From: Clostridiales bacterium
Lineage (GTDB): Bacteria; Bacillota; Clostridia; Peptostreptococcales; Anaerovoracaceae
Assembly (NCBI GenBank): GCA_009782285.1
Contig: WRJK01000017.1
Location: 1-38,853, forward strand
Length of the DNA: 38,853 nt
Direction: 5' to 3'
Below the pieces are notes generated by a model. That model had not been told where the DNA came from and searched no databases. It worked only from the letters and a program-made list of their open reading frames with translations. Shown here in pieces: positions 1 through 8,681 of this stretch. Positions within the stretch are counted from its first letter, which is position 1. The number at the start of each line of letters is the position of its first letter. Made by a program: the position numbers and the translations under genes.

Positions 1-3000
1 TGGGCTGCGTACACGTTCACGAACCTGCCGAAGTACGGTGACGACCAGAAATTGATAGAATACACGATCACGGAGGACGCAGTGCCCGGCTACACGACGA
101 GCCGGGAAGGGAACGCGTTCACGAACACGCTGGCTCCGGGCGAGACCTCGGTGCCGGTAGCCAAGGCGTGGGCCGACGACGGAAACGCCGACAACACAAG
201 GCCGACCAGCATAACGTTCAGGCTGCTCGCCGACAACGTTGAAGTCAGGAGCTACACCATGTCAGCGCCTTGGAACGCTTACACGTTCAGCGGGCTGCCT
301 AAGTACGGCGACGACCAGAAGCTGATAGCATACACGATCACGGAGGACGCAGTGCCCGGCTACACGACGGCAATGCAGGGCAGCACGTTCACGAACACGC
401 TGGCTCCGGGCGAGACCTCGGTGCCGGTGGCCAAGGTGTGGACCGACAACAACAACAGCGACAACACAAGGCCGGCCAGCATAACGTTCAGGCTGCTCGC
501 CGACAACGTTGAAGTCAGGAGCTACACCATGTCAGCGCCTTGGAACGCTTACACGTTCAGCGGGCTGCCGAAGTACGACGGAAACCAGAAACTGATAGAG
601 TACACAGTGACGGAGGACGCAGTGCCCGGCTATACAAGCGCGAAGTCGGAGACGGGGAACACCTTCACGAACACGCTGGCCCCGGGCGAGACCTCGGTGC
701 CGGTGGCCAAGGCGTGGGTTGACGACGGGAACGCCGACAGCACGAGGCCGGCCAGCATAACGTTCAGGCTGCTGGCAGACAACGTCGAAGTCAGCACGTA
801 CACGATGACAGCTCCGTGGGCGGCTTACACGTTCAGCGGGCTGCCGAAGTACGACGGAAACCAGAAACTGATAGAGTACACAGTGACGGAGGACGCAGTG
901 CCCGGCTACACAAGCGCGAAGTCGGAGACGGGGAACACCTTCACGAACACATTGGCTCCGGGCGAGACCTCGGTGCCGGTGAGCAAGGCGTGGGTTGACG
1001 ACGGGAACGCCGACAACACAAGGCCGGCCAGCATAACGTTCAGGCTGCTGGCTGACGATGTTGAAGTCAGCACGTACACGATGACAGCACCGTGGGCGGC
1101 GTACACGTTCAGCGGGCTGCCGAAGTACGGCACGGGCCAGAAGCTGATAGCCTACACAGTGACCGAAGACGCGGTGCCCGGCTACACGACGACAAAGCAA
1201 GGGAACACGTTCACAAACACGCTGGATCCAGGAGAGACCTCGGTGCCGGTGGCCAAGGTGTGGACCGACGACGGAAACGCTGACAACACTAGGCCTGCAA
1301 GCATAACGTTCAGGCTGCTCGCCGACAATATTGAGGTTGGCACGTACACGATGACAGCGCCTTGGGCAGCGTACACGTTCAGTGGGCTGCCGAAGTACGG
1401 CACAGGCCAGAAGCTGATAGCCTACACCGTGACTGAGGACGCGGTGCCCGGCTACACGACGACAAAGCAAGGGAACACGTTCACAAACACGCTGGCTCCG
1501 GGCGAGACCTCGGTGCCGGTGGCCAAGGTGTGGACCGACAACAACAACAGCGACAACACGAGGCCGGCAAGCATAACGTTCAGGCTGCTGGCAGACAACG
1601 TTGAAGTCAGCACGTACACGATGGCGGCGCCTTGGAACGCTTACACGTTCAACGGGCTGCCGAAGTACGACGAGAACCAAAAACTGATAGAATACACGGT
1701 CACGGAGGACGCAGTGCCCGGCTACACGACAGTAATGCAGGGCAGCACGTTCACGAACACGCTGGCTCCGGGCGAGACCTCGGTGCCGGTTGCCAAGGTG
1801 TGGACCGACAACAACAACAGCGACGACACGAGGCCGGCCAGCATAACGTTCAGGCTGCTGGCAGACAACGTTGAAGTCAGCACGTACACGATGACAGCTC
1901 CGTGGAACGCGTACACGTTCAGCGGGCTGCCGAAGTACGACGGTAACCAGAAGCTTATAGCCTACACCGTAACGGAGGACGCAGTGCCCGGCTACACGAC
2001 GACAATGCAGGGCAACGCGTTCACGAACACGCTGGCTCCGGGCGAGACCTCGGTGCCGGTAGCCAAGGCGTGGGTTGACGACGGAAACGCCGACAACACA
2101 AGGCCGGCCAGCATAACGTTCAGGCTGCTGGCGGACAACGTTGAAGTCGGCACTTACACGATGGCGGCGCCTTGGAACGCTTACACGTTCAGCGGGCTTC
2201 CGAAGTACGGCGACGACCAGAAGCTGATAGCCTACACCGTGACTGAGGACGCAGTACCCGGCTACACCAGCGCGAAGTCGGCGGTTGGCAACACGTTCAC
2301 CAACACGCTTGCCCCGGGAGAAACCTCGGTGCCGGTGGCCAAGGCGTGGGTTGACAACGGGAACGCCGACAGCACAAGGCCGACAAGCATAACGTTCAGG
2401 CTGCTGGCAGACGACGTTGTAGTCGACACGTACACGATGACAGCACCGTGGGCGGCGTACACGTTCAGCGGGCTGCCGAAATACTCTGCAGCGGATCAAA
2501 AGCTGATAGCGTACACAGTGACTGAGGACGCAATACCCGGCTACACCAGCACGAAGTCTGAGACGGGGAACACCTTCACAAACACACTGGCTCCGGGAGA
2601 AACCTCGGTGCCGGTGGCCAAGGCGTGGACCGACAATAACAACGCCGACAACACGAGGCCGGCAAGCATAACATTCAGGCTGATGGCAGACAACGTCGAA
2701 GTCGACACGTACACGATGGCGGCGCCTTGGAACGCTTACACGTTCACCGGGCTGCCGAAGTACGACGGGAACCAGAAGCTGATAGCCTATACAGTGACTG
2801 AGGACGCAGTGCCCGGCTACACAACGACAATGCAGGGCAGCACGTTCACCAACACGCTGGCTCCGGGAGAGACCTCGGTGCCTGTGGCCAAGGCATGGGT
2901 TGACGACGGGAACGCCGACAACACAAGACCTGTGAGCATCACGTTCAGGCTGCTCGCCGACAACATTGAAGTTGGCGAGTACACGATGACGGTGCCGTGG

Positions 3001-5061
3001 GCAGACTACACGTTCAGCGGGCTGCCGAAGTACGACGGGAACCAGAAGCTTATAGCCTACACCGTAACGGAGGACGCAGTGCCCGGCTACACGACGAGCC
3101 GTGAAGGGAACGCGTTCACGAACACGCTGGATCCGGGCGAGACATCGGTGCCGGTGTCCAAGGTCTGGGTTGACGACAGCAACGCCGACAGCACGAGGCC
3201 TGAGAGCATCACGTTCAGGCTGATGGCAGACAACATTGAGGTCGCTACGTACACGATGACAGCTCCGTGGGAGGCATACACTTTCGCAGGGCTGCCGAAG
3301 TACTCTGCCGCGAACCAGAAATTGATAGAATACACTGTCACGGAAGACGCAGTCGCGAGTTACACGAGCGCGAAGTCTGAGACAGGGAACACGTTCACCA
3401 ATACGCTGTCTCCAGGCGAGACATCGGTGCCGGTGAGCAAGGTGTGGGTTGACGACAACAATGCGGACAACACGAGGCCGCAAAGCGTAACGTTCAACCT
3501 TTTAGCTGACGGCGTGAAAGTGGGCGAACACGTGATGACGGCGCCTTGGAACGCTTACACATTCGAAGGGCTGCCGAAGTACGACGGAAACCAGAAGCTG
3601 ATAGCCTACACCGTGACGGAAGACGCAGTGCCCGGCTACACAAGCGCGAAGTCGGAGACGGGGAACACCTTCACCAACACGTTGGCTCCGGGAGAGACAT
3701 CGGTGCCGGTGAGCAAGGTGTGGGTTGACGACGGAAACGCCGACAACACAAGGCCTGCGGGCATCACGTTCAGGCTGCTGGCAGACAACGTCGAAGTCAG
3801 CACGTACACGATGACGGCACCTTGGGCAGACTACACGTTCACAGGGCTGCCGAAGTACGACGGAAACCAGAAGCTGATAGCATATACCGTGACGGAGGAT
3901 GCGGTGCCCGGCTACACCAGCGCGAAGTCTGAGACGGGGAACACCTTCACCAACACGCTGGCTCCGGGAGAGACATCGGTGCCGGTGGCAAAGGTCTGGG
4001 TTGACGACGGGAACGCCGACAACACAAGGCCGGCAAGCATCACGTTCAGGCTGCTCGCCGACAACATTGAAGTCAGCACGTACACGATGACGGCACCATG
4101 GAACGCTTACACGTTCACAGGGCTGCCGAAGTACTCTGATGCAGACCAGAAGCTGATAGCGTACACGGTGACCGAGGACGCAGTGACCGGCTACACCAGC
4201 GCGAAATCAGAGACGGGGAACACCTTCACCAACACGCTGGATCCGGGCGAGACCTCGGTGCCGGTGAGCAAGACTTGGGTGGACGACACCAACGGCGACA
4301 ACACGAGGCCGCTGAGCATCACGTTCAACCTGCTGCGCAACGGCCAGCCGTATGACACATACGAGATGGAGGCACCGTGGGAAGACTTCAGCTTCGGTCC
4401 GCTAGACAAATATGACGGCGATCAGAAGCTTATCGAGTACACGGTGACAGAAGACGCGGTTGCGGGCTATACAACAGATCGCGATGGCAACGCGTTTACG
4501 AACACCCTTGATCAAGTCGAAATCTCGGTACCTGTGAGAAAAGTTTGGGTAGACGACGGGAACGCCGACAACACGAGGCCAGAGATCATTACGTTCAACT
4601 TGCTGCGCAACGGCCAGCCACATGACACATACGAGATGGAGGCACCGTGGGAAGATTTCAACTTCGGTCCGCTGGACAAGTACGACGATAGCCAGAAGTT
4701 CATCACCTACTCAGTGACGGAGGACGCAGTTGCGGGCTACACGACAAGCCGGGAAGGCAGCACGTTCACGAACACGCTGGCACCGGGCGAAACGAGCGTG
4801 TCGGTCAACAAGGTATGGGATGACGAAGGCGACGAGGACGGTGTGCGTCCATACAGCATCACGTTCAGACTGTGGCAGAATGGTATCGAGCTTGAAGAAT
4901 ACGTGATGGAGGCACCGACACTCAGCTATACGTTTGACGGCTTGACGAAGTACGACGAAGACCAGAAGCCGTACGTTTACGCAGTGACGGAAGACCCGGT
5001 GGCGGGTTACACTACGGACGTTGCGGTCAACGGCAACAATTATACATTTACCAACACTCGC
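1..5061 (+). repeat. Tandem Cna-B coding repeat array, 270-276 bp period
   Basis: Eighteen complete units plus the end of one more, in register with the reading frame. The same G-E-T-S-V-P-V block starts near 138, 408 and 684 and so on, giving 270-bp and 276-bp steps (with or without a two-residue insertion before the F-T-N-T strand). DNA identity is very high in the first 15 units; for example 540-722 and 816-998 match almost base for base. The last three units (from about 4250) diverge, with an N-L-L-R-N-G-Q-P strand in units 16 and 17. This points to recent unequal crossing-over or gene conversion in the upstream part. Arrays like this often collapse in short-read assemblies, so the copy number should be treated as provisional. 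Confidence 0.93.
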
Positions 5062-6858
5062 TCTACCGGCCCCGATGAGGGTACGCTCACTGTCAACAAA
5101 GTTCTGCTAGACGTTAACGGCTTGATAATTGACGAAGGGCACCCCGATTTTGAGAAACACCAAGATGTCGAATTCACGATCCAGCTGGCTGATTCCACCA
5201 ACCCTGAAATTGGAACAGCGATAACAAGGCAAAACGTGAGCAACATGGGGAGCGTGTCATTCTTTGTAAGCGACACGAAGAGGGCATCTGAGCTGGAGCT
5301 TAGCGAAATCAACATACCTGAAGGATATGAGCTGGAAGAGATCATACAGCCCATACACTGGAGCAATGGCAACGGAGTGACAACTGTGGTCAACCGGGTG
5401 CAAGGCGAACCGACCGTTGTCGAGCCTGGCTCGGTGCGGGTGGTCAAATACATAGTGTACCAAGGGGAGCTGATCAATACCAGCAACGTCAACAGAGTGT
5501 TCGACGTTTCCATATCAACGCAGGAAAACGCTTTTGGAACAGTGGTTGTAGATGTACAGGCCATTGAGGAAGGCATTGAGGAATTCTACGACAATTCAAC
5601 CAACACCGGAGAAGGCGAGTTTGTGGAAGGCAACGTTGTTGCGGTGTTGTACTCAGAAGGCACAAAGATATACGAAGAGGTCTCCGACGGTAGTGACATT
5701 GAGTTCTCTGGACTGCAACAGGGCAAACCTTACGACGTCAAGATCATGCTGAGGGATCTCGAACTGGAAGAAGACATAACGATATTTGAGGATACGATTG
5801 AGTTTACAAGCCACCTGACCTATCGCGTCGGATTCGCAGAATCAAGAGGCATGCCAGAACCAGAGGCCGGAACGGCAACGCTTAACGACGGCGAGGAGCT
5901 GCCGGATGATGCAAGCCTAAATGACGGCGACGACGATGCCGATGGCAACTACGGAGACGGAGACGGCAACAGCACAAGCGACAGCACGAGCGACGGCACT
6001 TTGGGCGACGATGACGAAAACGAAGGCATTGTGGGCGACGGTGACGAAAGCGGTGATGCAGCCGGAAGCGATGGCGACAGTGCATTGGGTAGCGACAGCG
6101 AAGTTGCCGACAGTGACGGCGAAGACACTGATTCTGTAGACAGCGCAAGCGATGAGGCTGTGAACGCGGACAGCGGAGACGAAAATGTGACCAGCGACGA
6201 GAGCAGCGATGAGCCAAAAGCTAGGTTTGCATGGTTTGCAGTATCAAAAGTCTACGCCGCAACGTACATTCCAAATGAAGAGCTTATCGAGTTCATGATG
6301 GCAAACATTAGTTCGGCATATACAAACGAGGTTGGTTCTATCGGCGCTGCTGAAAGATTCAGCGGCAAGGTGACCGCAAACGACCCGAACGGCTTGTTTA
6401 TTGACAATCTGCGGCAGGGGATGTATGTTGTAACCGAGACGGGCATTCCAACGAACTTCAAGTTCTATGGGATGAAGCTTGGCAACACAGACTTGTCCAT
6501 GTCGGGACTTGGCCCAATCAACGGCATATCGGTGGAAGTCGGCATATCGGGCGCGGTGGTCGTAATCTTTAACGAATACGTTCCGCCTACACCACCAACA
6601 CCACCTTCGCCGCCGAGACCAAGGCCGGGACCTGGACCGGAGCCTGGACCGGGGCCGATAGATATCCCAGACAACCCGCCGCCACTTGACGAACCGCCTG
6701 TCGAAGGCGGGGACGGTCCGGTTGTCGACCTGCCTGATGTGGACGTGCCCCTTGACGATTTGCCAAAGACAGGGCTCGGCTCAATGGCATGGCTCTTCGG
6801 GCTGATGTTCATAAGCGGACTGGGCATCGTATTCGGCAGAAGAAGAGATGAAGAATAA
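1..6858 (+). CDS. Giant Cna-B repeat, LPKTG-anchored surface protein (5' end outside window)
   Basis: The reading frame is open from base 1, so the N-terminus lies upstream; about 2,285 residues are visible. Seen: one partial and 18 complete repeats of 90-92 residues, each carrying S-V-P-V-x-K-x-W, a G-L-P-K-Y-like turn, V-T-E-D and F-T-N-T. These are followed by non-repeat beta-rich domains (about 5060-5860), an Asp/Ser/Gly-rich acidic linker (about 5880-6210), another folded segment, a Pro-rich wall-spanning region (about 6580-6720), LPKTG (6760-6774), a hydrophobic segment and an RRRDEE tail. Known: this C-terminal order is the sortase substrate signal, and Cna-B domains form stalks stiffened by Lys-Asn isopeptide bonds helped by a Glu. 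Lys, Glu and Asn are present in every complete repeat. Inferred: a covalently wall-anchored adhesin stalk whose ligand-binding head is not visible. A terminator follows directly. Confidence 0.95.
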   Translation, partial: WAAYTFTNLPKYGDDQKLIEYTITEDAVPGYTTSREGNAFTNTLAPGETSVPVAKAWADDGNADNTRPTSITFRLLADNVEVRSYTMSAPWNAYTFSGLPKYGDDQKLIAYTITEDAVPGYTTAMQGSTFTNTLAPGETSVPVAKVWTDNNNSDNTRPASITFRLLADNVEVRSYTMSAPWNAYTFSGLPKYDGNQKLIEYTVTEDAVPGYTSAKSETGNTFTNTLAPGETSVPVAKAWVDDGNADSTRPASITFRLLADNVEVSTYTMTAPWAAYTFSGLPKYDGNQKLIEYTVTEDAVPGYTSAKSETGNTFTNTLAPGETSVPVSKAWVDDGNADNTRPASITFRLLADDVEVSTYTMTAPWAAYTFSGLPKYGTGQKLIAYTVTEDAVPGYTTTKQGNTFTNTLDPGETSVPVAKVWTDDGNADNTRPASITFRLLADNIEVGTYTMTAPWAAYTFSGLPKYGTGQKLIAYTVTEDAVPGYTTTKQGNTFTNTLAPGETSVPVAKVWTDNNNSDNTRPASITFRLLADNVEVSTYTMAAPWNAYTFNGLPKYDENQKLIEYTVTEDAVPGYTTVMQGSTFTNTLAPGETSVPVAKVWTDNNNSDDTRPASITFRLLADNVEVSTYTMTAPWNAYTFSGLPKYDGNQKLIAYTVTEDAVPGYTTTMQGNAFTNTLAPGETSVPVAKAWVDDGNADNTRPASITFRLLADNVEVGTYTMAAPWNAYTFSGLPKYGDDQKLIAYTVTEDAVPGYTSAKSAVGNTFTNTLAPGETSVPVAKAWVDNGNADSTRPTSITFRLLADDVVVDTYTMTAPWAAYTFSGLPKYSAADQKLIAYTVTEDAIPGYTSTKSETGNTFTNTLAPGETSVPVAKAWTDNNNADNTRPASITFRLMADNVEVDTYTMAAPWNAYTFTGLPKYDGNQKLIAYTVTEDAVPGYTTTMQGSTFTNTLAPGETSVPVAKAWVDDGNADNTRPVSITFRLLADNIEVGEYTMTVPWADYTFSGLPKYDGNQKLIAYTVTEDAVPGYTTSREGNAFTNTLDPGETSVPVSKVWVDDSNADSTRPESITFRLMADNIEVATYTMTAPWEAYTFAGLPKYSAANQKLIEYTVTEDAVASYTSAKSETGNTFTNTLSPGETSVPVSKVWVDDNNADNTRPQSVTFNLLADGVKVGEHVMTAPWNAYTFEGLPKYDGNQKLIAYTVTEDAVPGYTSAKSETGNTFTNTLAPGETSVPVSKVWVDDGNADNTRPAGITFRLLADNVEVSTYTMTAPWADYTFTGLPKYDGNQKLIAYTVTEDAVPGYTSAKSETGNTFTNTLAPGETSVPVAKVWVDDGNADNTRPASITFRLLADNIEVSTYTMTAPWNAYTFTGLPKYSDADQKLIAYTVTEDAVTGYTSAKSETGNTFTNTLDPGETSVPVSKTWVDDTNGDNTRPLSITFNLLRNGQPYDTYEMEAPWEDFSFGPLDKYDGDQKLIEYTVTEDAVAGYTTDRDGNAFTNTLDQVEISVPVRKVWVDDGNADNTRPEIITFNLLRNGQPHDTYEMEAPWEDFNFGPLDKYDDSQKFITYSVTEDAVAGYTTSREGSTFTNTLAPGETSVSVNKVWDDEGDEDGVRPYSITFRLWQNGIELEEYVMEAPTLSYTFDGLTKYDEDQKPYVYAVTEDPVAGYTTDVAVNGNNYTFTNTRSTGPDEGTLTVNKVLLDVNGLIIDEGHPDFEKHQDVEFTIQLADSTNPEIGTAITRQNVSNMGSVSFFVSDTKRASELELSEINIPEGYELEEIIQPIHWSNGNGVTTVVNRVQGEPTVVEPGSVRVVKYIVYQGELINTSNVNRVFDVSISTQENAFGTVVVDVQAIEEGIEEFYDNSTNTGEGEFVEGNVVAVLYSEGTKIYEEVSDGSDIEFSGLQQGKPYDVKIMLRDLELEEDITIFEDTIEFTSHLTYRVGFAESRGMPEPEAGTATLNDGEELPDDASLNDGDDDADGNYGDGDGNSTSDSTSDGTLGDDDENEGIVGDGDESGDAAGSDGDSALGSDSEVADSDGEDTDSVDSASDEAVNADSGDENVTSDESSDEPKARFAWFAVSKVYAATYIPNEELIEFMMANISSAYTNEVGSIGAAERFSGKVTANDPNGLFIDNLRQGMYVVTETGIPTNFKFYGMKLGNTDLSMSGLGPINGISVEVGISGAVVVIFNEYVPPTPPTPPSPPRPRPGPGPEPGPGPIDIPDNPPPLDEPPVEGGDGPVVDLPDVDVPLDDLPKTGLGSMAWLFGLMFISGLGIVFGRRRDEE

Positions 6859-6872
6859 CAACTGATTAATCC

Positions 6873-6912
6873 AAAGCAGGCTGTTGCTTATTGAAGGAGC
6901 AGCCTGCTTTTT
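6873..6912 (+). terminator. Intrinsic terminator after the Cna-B protein gene
   Basis: AAGCAGGCTG (6874-6883) pairs with CAGCCTGCTT (6900-6909) as a 10-bp stem with a 16-nt loop, followed by a T run (6908-6912). It starts about 15 bases after the stop codon and separates the surface protein from the nucleoside kinase promoter. Confidence 0.88.
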
Positions 6913-6938
6913 GCCTTTACCCTTTTCAGCGTTTGCGA

Positions 6939-6968
6939 TTGTCAATTGGACGGTTTTCATGGTATAAT
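6939..6968 (+). promoter_or_regulatory. Sigma-A-type promoter for the nucleoside kinase gene
   Basis: TTGTCA (6939-6944), an 18-bp spacer and a perfect TATAAT (6963-6968). The expected start of transcription near 6975 lies about 25 nt before the ATG at 7000. This rules out the in-frame TTG at 6946 as the translation start, because it would sit inside the promoter. Confidence 0.8.
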
Positions 6969-6999
6969 AGGGGCAAGTAAGGCGCAAGGAGACATATTA

Positions 7000-8661
7000 A
7001 TGGAAATCATTGTAAATACAGGGCCCAAAAGCGACCGCGTCGTTGTATCCGTTCCAACTGGAACGAAAATCGAGGAATTAGCCGGCATGTTCAAGCAGAA
7101 TGTGCCGTTCAGGATTTTGGCGGCTAAGGTGGACAACAAGGTTGAAGAATTGAGCAAAGCATTAAACGAGCCGTGTACGGTCGAACTGCTGGACATGCGG
7201 GATCCGGCGGCAAACCTGATCTACCAGCACAGCTTGACGCTAATCTACTTAAAAGCCGTGAATGACATTTTCGGAAATGTACGGGTCGATATCAAAAATT
7301 CTATCAATAAAGGGATTTATACATCTGTAAAACTGCCGAAATTAATAACAGAGGAACAAATAAAATCAATAGAAAACAGAATGCAGGAGATGGTTAGCGA
7401 AGACATGCCGCTTGTCAGGAAATCGGTTACCCGCGAAGAGGGCTTCAAAATACTGACTGCCGACGGCCAAACAGAAAAGGCGCGGCTTCTGGCGAGGGAC
7501 ACGGGAGCAGAATGGGTCAGGTTTTACTACTTAGGAAGCTACAAGGATTTTTTCTACGGGCTTATGGCGCCATCTGCAGGGTACTTAGAGCATTTCGAGC
7601 TTAGGAAGTACAAAAACGGTGTGCTAATCAGGTTCCCGCACCCGTCTGCACCCAACATCATACCCGAATACGTGGATGAGGTTAAATTGTACGAGGCTTT
7701 CAGCGAAGCTACAAAGTGGAGCAAAATTCTGGGGACATCTTTTGTTGCTGACCTGAACGAGAAAACACAAAATGGGCAATACAAGGAATTGATTCAACTG
7801 TCAGAGGCTTTGCATGAAAAAAAGACGGCTGAAATTGCCGACATGATAACGACGGAGAAAAAAAGAATTGTGCTCATTGCAGGACCGTCTTCGTCCGGCA
7901 AGACAACTTTCGCGAAAAGGCTGTGCATACAGTTGAGGGTCAATGGGAAGGAGCCTTTGTACTTGAGCACCGACGACTATTTCGTGGAGAGGGACATGAC
8001 ACCGCTTGACGAAAACGGCGAGCCTGATTTCGAGGGCCTCAGTGCCATCGAAGTGCGCATGTTCAACGAGCATATGAATGCGCTCCTGCAAGGCGAGGAA
8101 GTGGACATCCCGACTTTCGATTTCATAAAAGGAACAAAGGTGTTTGGGAAAAGAGCATCAAAGATTAAAAACGGGCAGCCTATTGTAATTGAAGGCATTC
8201 ATGCGTTAAACGACGCTATGACGCCTGCAATAGAAAGGGGCGAGAAATTCAAGATATACATCAGCCCCTTTACGCAGCTAAACATAGACAACCACAACAG
8301 GATACCTGTAACGGACGGGCGGATGCTGAGGAGGATGGTGAGGGATTACCAGTTCAGGGGGCATTCGGCACAGGGCACAATCCGTGGGTGGAGTAAAGTC
8401 CGTGCCGGAGAAGACAAGAACATTTTCCCGTACAGCAACGAGGCGGACGTGTTTTTCAATTCAGCCCATGTTTACGAACTTGCAGTGCTGAAAAAATACG
8501 CAGAGCCGCTTCTTGCAGCTGTCAAACCAGATGAGCAGGAATACTGCGAAGCCGTGAGGTTGCTGAAATTCCTGAGATTTTTTGAAACAATTGAGGATGA
8601 CTCGATAATAGTTAACAACTCGATAATGCGTGAATTTATCGGGGGAAGCATTTTCGTTTGA
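7000..8661 (+). CDS. Nucleoside kinase, uridine kinase/phosphoribulokinase family with synthetase-like N-terminal domain
   Basis: A 553-residue protein. The ATG at 7000 follows AAGGAGA (6986-6992) at 7-nt spacing. The C-terminal half is a P-loop kinase: Walker A G-P-S-S-S-G-K-T at residues 295-302, then Y-L-S-T-D-D-Y-F with acidic residues expected at the substrate and Mg site, and I-E-G-I-H-A-L-N. The N-terminal half, about 280 residues, resembles the TGS plus second-additional-domain arrangement of threonyl-tRNA synthetase; this combination is a known architecture in Clostridia and Thermotogae and is usually annotated as uridine kinase-like. The likely reaction is ATP-dependent phosphorylation of a nucleoside or related sugar; the substrate cannot be read from the sequence. 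The stop overlaps a possible TTG start of the PBP gene, so the two genes are probably co-transcribed. Confidence 0.88.
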   Translation: MEIIVNTGPKSDRVVVSVPTGTKIEELAGMFKQNVPFRILAAKVDNKVEELSKALNEPCTVELLDMRDPAANLIYQHSLTLIYLKAVNDIFGNVRVDIKNSINKGIYTSVKLPKLITEEQIKSIENRMQEMVSEDMPLVRKSVTREEGFKILTADGQTEKARLLARDTGAEWVRFYYLGSYKDFFYGLMAPSAGYLEHFELRKYKNGVLIRFPHPSAPNIIPEYVDEVKLYEAFSEATKWSKILGTSFVADLNEKTQNGQYKELIQLSEALHEKKTAEIADMITTEKKRIVLIAGPSSSGKTTFAKRLCIQLRVNGKEPLYLSTDDYFVERDMTPLDENGEPDFEGLSAIEVRMFNEHMNALLQGEEVDIPTFDFIKGTKVFGKRASKIKNGQPIVIEGIHALNDAMTPAIERGEKFKIYISPFTQLNIDNHNRIPVTDGRMLRRMVRDYQFRGHSAQGTIRGWSKVRAGEDKNIFPYSNEADVFFNSAHVYELAVLKKYAEPLLAAVKPDEQEYCEAVRLLKFLRFFETIEDDSIIVNNSIMREFIGGSIFV

Positions 8662-8681
8662 GATTTTCAGGGCGGTGCGAA

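Noticed and set aside
532-3483. A 983-residue open frame on the minus strand
   Set aside because: It is antisense to the Cna-B repeats. The repeat length is a multiple of three, so one stop-free antisense frame is copied along the array. It is very rich in Arg, Val and His and has no sensible fold or ribosome binding site.
1-5061. Regularly spaced repeats resembling an array
   Set aside because: Not CRISPR: the period is 270-276 bp, there are no unique spacers, and the units are coding.
6946-6999. Upstream TTG start for the nucleoside kinase
   Set aside because: The promoter -10 box (6963-6968) lies inside this extension, and the ATG at 7000 has a good ribosome binding site.
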